Part shown: positions 60,178 through 64,000 of the stretch, piece after piece
Numbering within the stretch: the first letter of the stretch is position 1
Layout: every line of letters begins with the position of its first letter
DNA from: Rhizobium sp. CF122
Lineage (GTDB): Bacteria; Pseudomonadota; Alphaproteobacteria; Rhizobiales; Rhizobiaceae
Length of the DNA: 64,000 nt
Assembly: GCF_000282035.1 (NCBI RefSeq)
Contig: NZ_AKKA01000109.1
Coordinates: forward strand, 1-64,000
Direction of reading: 5' to 3'
Translations under genes and position numbers: made by a program
The notes under the pieces: model-generated
Seen by the model: the letters and a program-made list of their open reading frames with translations, nothing else
What the model was told of the DNA's origin: nothing
The model's database searches: none

Positions 60178-60390
60178 TTACGGGGAGTTGATCGACGGTA
60201 GGAAGAACTCGACCTCTCTGCGGCGGCGTGCTTCCAAACCCTCTACACGATCATGCCAGAACTGCTCTGCGGCAGGCGGATCCGCCTCCCATACCCGAAC
60301 AGTCTGCTGGTTGTCGTCGATCTTGACGCGTCTCTTCCCGCCGAGCCGGAGATACTCCTCCGCAATCCGGCGGCCCTCCGTCATTTCCAT
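60178..60390 (-). CDS. Small hypothetical protein (70 residues)
   Basis: MEMTEGRRIAEEYLRLGGKR, then VKIDDNQQTVRVWEADPPAA and WHDRVEGLEARRRREVEFFL: a charged, soluble protein with a clear coding pattern. I do not recognise its family. It sits alone between the exporter gene and a glycosyltransferase gene; the Met at residue 3 is an alternative start. Confidence 0.5.
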   Translation of the reverse strand: MEMTEGRRIAEEYLRLGGKRRVKIDDNQQTVRVWEADPPAAEQFWHDRVEGLEARRRREVEFFLPSINSP

Positions 60391-60499
60391 CTCGAACCAC
60401 GTCCTTTCATCTGGCCTCGCGACACATCTGCCGCTTTCTCAAAGAACGATCATCGCGACCCATTGTTCCCGGTCCCGGCGGCAATAGCGTCGCAGAGCG

Positions 60500-61582
60500 T
60501 TAGGAACGCGTGGCCGCCAGCTCGTCATCAAGTGCCGCGATGACGGTGCTCCACAAGGTGTCGACCTCCGCGTTTGCGTCGATCGATGCGACATGACTTT
60601 GGCTCGCTTCCAACACGGCCTCGGCCATGGTGTGTGCGTCGGCATGGGTGTCGACCAGGCGTATCGTGCCGCCGTCGACCAGCTTGCGGAAGAGGCTATG
60701 GTGGGAGAGGGCGTCGCGCCGCTGCGGCCCGTTGACGACGACAGGCTTTCCAGAAAAGCTTGCCGCCAGCACGCTTGCTCGACGCGCTGTCAGTCCCTCC
60801 GAGAAGAGATAGCAGAAGACGTCGACCTGCTTGAAAATACCGAAGAGTTCCTCGGCTCCGGCAACGTAGCCGGTCACGACGACCCGACCCGAGATGCCAA
60901 GCTTGTCTGAGAGCGCATAAAAGTCGCGCTCCACATTGTCGGTGCCGCGGATGAATGATCCGACGAACACGACGCCGACATCGTGACCAAGTGCCAATAG
61001 GCGCGCGGCAATCTCCAGAACGGCCGTCGATTGCTTCTTGGGATAGATTGAGCCGAATTGTCCAAGGATGATGCGCCCGGCCTTGCGCTGTTTTGCTAGT
61101 GTCCGGGCGACAGAGCCGTCATGCAGCGCAGTCGGCAAAACAAGATTCGGCGGGATGGGAATGACCCCCCGCTGGCCGGTTGACAGAGCTGACAGTGGAC
61201 TTCTGGAAAATTCGGCAGCGACTTCAGGCGCTGAAAACAAGATCCGGGTTGCGAGCATCACCACCGGGGCCAATACCAGGCGGCGCTTCCAATCGAGTGC
61301 GCCCCATTCGTGAAGGACCACGACAAGCTGCTTGCGATGCAGCCGGGTGGTGAGCGCTGCGACAACTGGTTCGGCCAGCTTCCTCTTCCAGGCCACAACG
61401 GGAAAGTTGAGGATGGCGGCCTCCACATCAGCAAGTGCTGACGTCAGTCGGCGAATATCGCCGTCCAACACATGCTGATGAGCCCGCTCACCGAGGCGCA
61501 CTGCGCTCTGCCGCGCAAATTCCTCGACACCGCAGGTTTGGGCGGCGTCGGAGACGAGTGCGAGATAGCGACGTTTCGGCAT
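60500..61582 (-). CDS. Glycosyltransferase (GT4/GT-B type)
   Basis: About 360 residues with a GT-B pattern: YLALVSDAAQTCGVEEFARQ at the start, a middle linker, RIILGQFGSIYPKKQSTAVLEIAARLLALGHDVGVVFVGSF, and SGRVVVTGYVAGAEELFGIFKQVDVFCYLFSEGLTARRASVLAASFSGKPVVVNG, which is the nucleotide-sugar-binding domain of GT4 enzymes. It would add a sugar in the surface polysaccharide pathway. The ATG at 61582 is chosen because conserved sequence starts there. It is divergent from the WecG/TagA gene. Confidence 0.8.
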   Translation of the reverse strand: MPKRRYLALVSDAAQTCGVEEFARQSAVRLGERAHQHVLDGDIRRLTSALADVEAAILNFPVVAWKRKLAEPVVAALTTRLHRKQLVVVLHEWGALDWKRRLVLAPVVMLATRILFSAPEVAAEFSRSPLSALSTGQRGVIPIPPNLVLPTALHDGSVARTLAKQRKAGRIILGQFGSIYPKKQSTAVLEIAARLLALGHDVGVVFVGSFIRGTDNVERDFYALSDKLGISGRVVVTGYVAGAEELFGIFKQVDVFCYLFSEGLTARRASVLAASFSGKPVVVNGPQRRDALSHHSLFRKLVDGGTIRLVDTHADAHTMAEAVLEASQSHVASIDANAEVDTLWSTVIAALDDELAATRS

Positions 61583-61806
61583 ATCGAACCTTCTGAACGG
61601 GCGGGCGGCCACACCGCGTTGATACCGCCTTTTCGTAAAGGTCGGCTTACAATTTCAGGTTCAATGTTTGGCGTGTCTTCAGCAGGAGCGCCTGCGACCA
61701 TCACGTGTGCAGCGGGGATTAACTATAGCGTGAGGTTTTACAGCGACCGTCCGTCGAAACAGCTATTGATCGGGCTTGAACCGATGCCTGTTTCGAAGGT
61801 GCGTGA

Positions 61807-62628
61807 ATGGCAAGGCCTAGTAGTGCGTCAGCGCGTCTGAGTTATTCGATGAATGAATGGCCGACGAGCCGGCTTGGAAGCCTGCCGATCGTGCGGGCCG
61901 GCATGGAGGACTCTGCGGACGCCTTCATTCGGTTGGCGCTCGAGCGTAGGGGCGCCGGTGGGCGTCCTTTCTACTCCACCTCGGCGAACGGTCAGGTGAT
62001 CGCGCTCTGCGAGCACGATGCCAACTTTCGCTCGATGACGCGTCAGGCCGACCAGATCCATGCCGACGGCATGTCGGTCGTGCTCTTTTCCAGGCTTTCT
62101 TCCAGCAAACCCTTGCCGGAGCGCGTTGCCACAACCGATCTCGTGCATGCCGTCGCCGAGCGCGCGGCGCAGGTCGGCGTCAGCTTCTATTTCCTTGGCG
62201 CCAGCGAAGAGGTGAATGCCCGAGCGGTCGAGAATATGGCCAAGGCCTACCCTGGGCTTCGTTTTGCCGGGCGGCGTAACGGCTACTTCGACCGTGCCGA
62301 GGAAGATGCGGTCGTCGAGGCAATCAACGCGGCCGCTCCGGATATCCTCTGGATCGGATTCGGCGTGCCGCTGGAGCAGCAATTCGTCGTTCGTAACATC
62401 AACAGGCTGCACAATGTCGGTTTGATCAAGACCTCTGGCGGCCTGTTCGACTTCCTGGCCGGAAACAAGAGCCGCGCACCCCAATGGATGCAGCGAATGG
62501 GCCTTGAGTGGCTGTATCGCATGATCCTCGAACCGCGTCGACTGGCAAAGCGCTATCTGACAACCAATCCGGTTGCGATCTATGCGATGCTCCGGCATTC
62601 GCTGCGGGCTCTTTCTGCAGGTCGTTGA
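61807..62628 (+). CDS. WecG/TagA/CpsF-family glycosyltransferase (GT26)
   Basis: A 273-residue enzyme with TagA family motifs: YSTSANGQVIALCEHDANFRSMTRQADQIHADGMSVV, ATTDLVHAVAERA, FYFLGASEEVNARAVENMAKAYPGL, PDILWIGFGVPLEQQFV and GGLFDFLAGNKSRAPQWMQRMGLEWLYRMILEPRRLAKRYL. Members transfer N-acetylmannosaminuronate, ManNAc or glucuronate to a lipid-linked acceptor. Met15 (61849) is an alternative start; neither has a strong ribosome-binding site. It is followed 17 bp later by the DUF6492 gene. Confidence 0.92.
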   Translation: MARPSSASARLSYSMNEWPTSRLGSLPIVRAGMEDSADAFIRLALERRGAGGRPFYSTSANGQVIALCEHDANFRSMTRQADQIHADGMSVVLFSRLSSSKPLPERVATTDLVHAVAERAAQVGVSFYFLGASEEVNARAVENMAKAYPGLRFAGRRNGYFDRAEEDAVVEAINAAAPDILWIGFGVPLEQQFVVRNINRLHNVGLIKTSGGLFDFLAGNKSRAPQWMQRMGLEWLYRMILEPRRLAKRYLTTNPVAIYAMLRHSLRALSAGR

Positions 62629-62645
62629 TCGGGAACGACGGTCCC

Positions 62646-63506
62646 ATGGGCTCTTCAATTTCGCTCATCACACCGAGCTATCGTGGCGACCTGGAGAGCT
62701 GCCGTCTTCTCTGCGACTCGATCGATCGATACGTTAGTGGCTACGATATGCACTACATCGTGATCGGCGATGAGGACGCCGAAGCCTTCGCCTCCTTCGA
62801 AGGAGAAAGGCGCCACGTCATCGTTTCGTCCACTCTACTTCCGTCACTCTGGTCACTGCCAAAGTGGCGTGGACGGCGCTACTGGTGGGGACCACACCTT
62901 CGCCTGCCCATCTATGGTTGGCACCTGCAGCAGATGCGCAAGATCGCCATGACGCTGGCGCAACCGAGCGAGCGCGTGATGTGCATCGATTCCGACAATT
63001 GCTTCTGCCGTCCGCTCGACCTGAGTGTGATCGCATCAACACCGAAGCTCGCGCACTATGTTGCGCCGGGAGATATCAATCCATCCCGGCCAAGCCACGT
63101 TCGCTGGTGGCAAAATGCCCATCGGCTCCTTGGCCTGAACGCGCCGGCGCTGCCGGGTGATGATTTCATCAGCCAGATGGTGCTGTGGGAGCGGCGGACG
63201 GTAGCGACCGTCGTGAAGCGCATCGAAGGCGCAAGCGGCCTTGCCTGGTGGCACGCGCTTGCCCGCATGAGGCATTTTTCAGAGTACCTGATTTATGGCG
63301 TCGCGGTGACCAATGACTCTGAACTTGCCGAGCGGCACGAACGTGTCGCGCAAAGCCCGTGCCTGACCTACTGGGAGGGGCCGGCTCTCGACGCGGCCGG
63401 GTTGGAGGCATTCATGAATGGGTTGAAGCCCGGTCAGACGACGATTGCCATTCAGTCGCATACGCGCACGCCAATCGAGGTGATCCGCGAGGTTGCTCTT
63501 GGCTAA
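62646..63506 (+). CDS. DUF6492-like putative glycosyltransferase
   Basis: A 286-residue protein: ISLITPSYRGDLESCRLLCDSIDRYV resembles a GT2-like first strand, VMCIDSDNCFCRPLDLS contains an acidic DSD that could bind metal-nucleotide sugar, and WWGPHLRLPIYGWHLQQMRKI follows the acceptor side. This is the pattern of the DUF6492 family seen in polysaccharide loci. The ATG at 62646 begins the conserved part; a longer frame overlaps the WecG gene. Activity is inferred from context and fold resemblance. Confidence 0.72.
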   Translation: MGSSISLITPSYRGDLESCRLLCDSIDRYVSGYDMHYIVIGDEDAEAFASFEGERRHVIVSSTLLPSLWSLPKWRGRRYWWGPHLRLPIYGWHLQQMRKIAMTLAQPSERVMCIDSDNCFCRPLDLSVIASTPKLAHYVAPGDINPSRPSHVRWWQNAHRLLGLNAPALPGDDFISQMVLWERRTVATVVKRIEGASGLAWWHALARMRHFSEYLIYGVAVTNDSELAERHERVAQSPCLTYWEGPALDAAGLEAFMNGLKPGQTTIAIQSHTRTPIEVIREVALG

Positions 63507-63512
63507 CGCAAT

Positions 63513-64000
63513 CTAGTTGTTGGCCCGATAAGGGGTCGGCAGGAACCCGAGGCTCGCCAATGTACGGCCGAGCGACACCAGCAGCGGATGGCTTGCCGGC
63601 AGCAGCCGCCGGGTTTGCAGGAACAACGCTATCGATCGCAGGCAACCGGCGCCCAGACTGAGAGCGTTCTTTGCGAGAACACGTGTCGCCGATGTGCTGT
63701 GGATCCGATCGATGACATAGTTGATGCTCCCGGTACGTAGCGAGCGCGTCATCAGGAAGCGGGCTGATACGCGCTCCTCCGGTACGAATTCGCGGATTAC
63801 TGCCTCTGCGCACCACCAGGTCTTGAAGCCGGCTTTGCGGCATCTGGTGAAGAATTCCATATCGCCGCCGCCGAGAAAATTGAAGCGGACATCGAAGAGC
63901 GGCGATGCAAGACCGGCAAATACCCGCCGGCGGATCAGGCAGTTGCCGGAGCCGTGGATCTGATCGATTGCCCGTGTCGAGCCCTCTATCGAGCCGAAGA
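63513..64000 (-). CDS. Family-2 glycosyltransferase, C-terminal part (cut by right window edge)
   Basis: The minus-strand frame is open to the right edge and shows 161 codons. It reads IDQIHGSGNCLIRRRVFAGL and FNFLGGGDMEFFTRCRKAGFKTWWCAEAVIREFVPEERVS, where GGGDMEFF is the GT2 general-base region, followed by a C-terminal helix-rich tail ending FLPTPYRANN. The catalytic DxD and N-terminus lie outside the window. It converges with the DUF6492 gene 6 bp away. Confidence 0.8.
   Translation of the reverse strand, partial: FGSIEGSTRAIDQIHGSGNCLIRRRVFAGLASPLFDVRFNFLGGGDMEFFTRCRKAGFKTWWCAEAVIREFVPEERVSARFLMTRSLRTGSINYVIDRIHSTSATRVLAKNALSLGAGCLRSIALFLQTRRLLPASHPLLVSLGRTLASLGFLPTPYRANN

Noticed and set aside
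1..64000. tRNA, rRNA or CRISPR array
   Set aside because: No cloverleaf-like segment, rRNA core motif or regularly spaced direct repeat was noticed on either strand; the only tandem array is the sRNA hairpin set at 50021-50180, whose repeats are loops, not spacers.

Overview
The window looks like a high-GC Rhizobiales (Sinorhizobium/Ensifer/Rhizobium-type) accessory replicon or chromid. It is dense in ABC importers with dedicated regulators and carries alphaproteobacterial signature families (DUF982, DUF1127, DUF1269) and a BgsBA-like mixed-linkage beta-glucan synthase pair. No rRNA, tRNA, CRISPR array or complete insertion sequence was seen.

Layout. 1-0.8 kb: N-terminal part of an AcoR-type sigma-54 activator that leaves the window on the left, with an inverted-repeat site upstream. 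1-9.8 kb: two convergent ROK regulators and a minus-strand operon (solute-binding protein, two permeases, GH38 alpha-mannosidase, ROK repressor) for a mannoside, with no ATPase gene. 10-15.4 kb: a GNAT gene and a six-gene minus-strand operon (XRE, SARP/TPR regulator, 72-aa ORF, YcaO, TfuA, 83-aa ORF), a RiPP-like or protein-thioamidation locus. 15.8-25 kb: GltS, an AraC regulator, an AI-2E-type transporter, a DUF1269 protein, a lipoprotein hydrolase and small membrane proteins.

25-33.5 kb: a guanidino/polyamine catabolic locus. An agmatinase-family enzyme, an NTF2-like protein and TetR are divergent from a PotDBCA-like importer, a metallo-beta-lactamase-fold gene broken by an internal deletion, and an aldehyde dehydrogenase. 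34-39.3 kb: a membrane AraC regulator and an adaptor/ATPase/two-FtsX exporter. 39.3-40.4 kb: the 5' piece of a group II intron abutting a VapC/Phd-type toxin-antitoxin pair. 41-49.4 kb: a second ureohydrolase facing a flavin reductase/LLM monooxygenase/LysR/HutC-like operon, which is divergent from a polar amino-acid ABC importer.

49.7-50.2 kb: a DUF1127 gene followed by a probable small RNA made of four consecutive hairpins, each showing a CCTCCTCCC loop (anti-Shine-Dalgarno; 'cuckoo'/CcsR type). 50.3-52 kb: an MFS transporter and a broken RES-domain gene. 52-64 kb: surface polysaccharide genes, with bgsA/bgsB-like genes, an acyltransferase, several glycosyltransferases, an ABC exporter, a WecG/TagA enzyme, a DUF6492 protein and a GT2 gene cut by the right edge.

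The most unusual items are the YcaO-TfuA operon, whose YcaO gene seems to lack an ATG/GTG/TTG start in the right place, and the four-hairpin sRNA next to the DUF1127 gene. Family assignments come from motif recognition by eye; no database search was possible.
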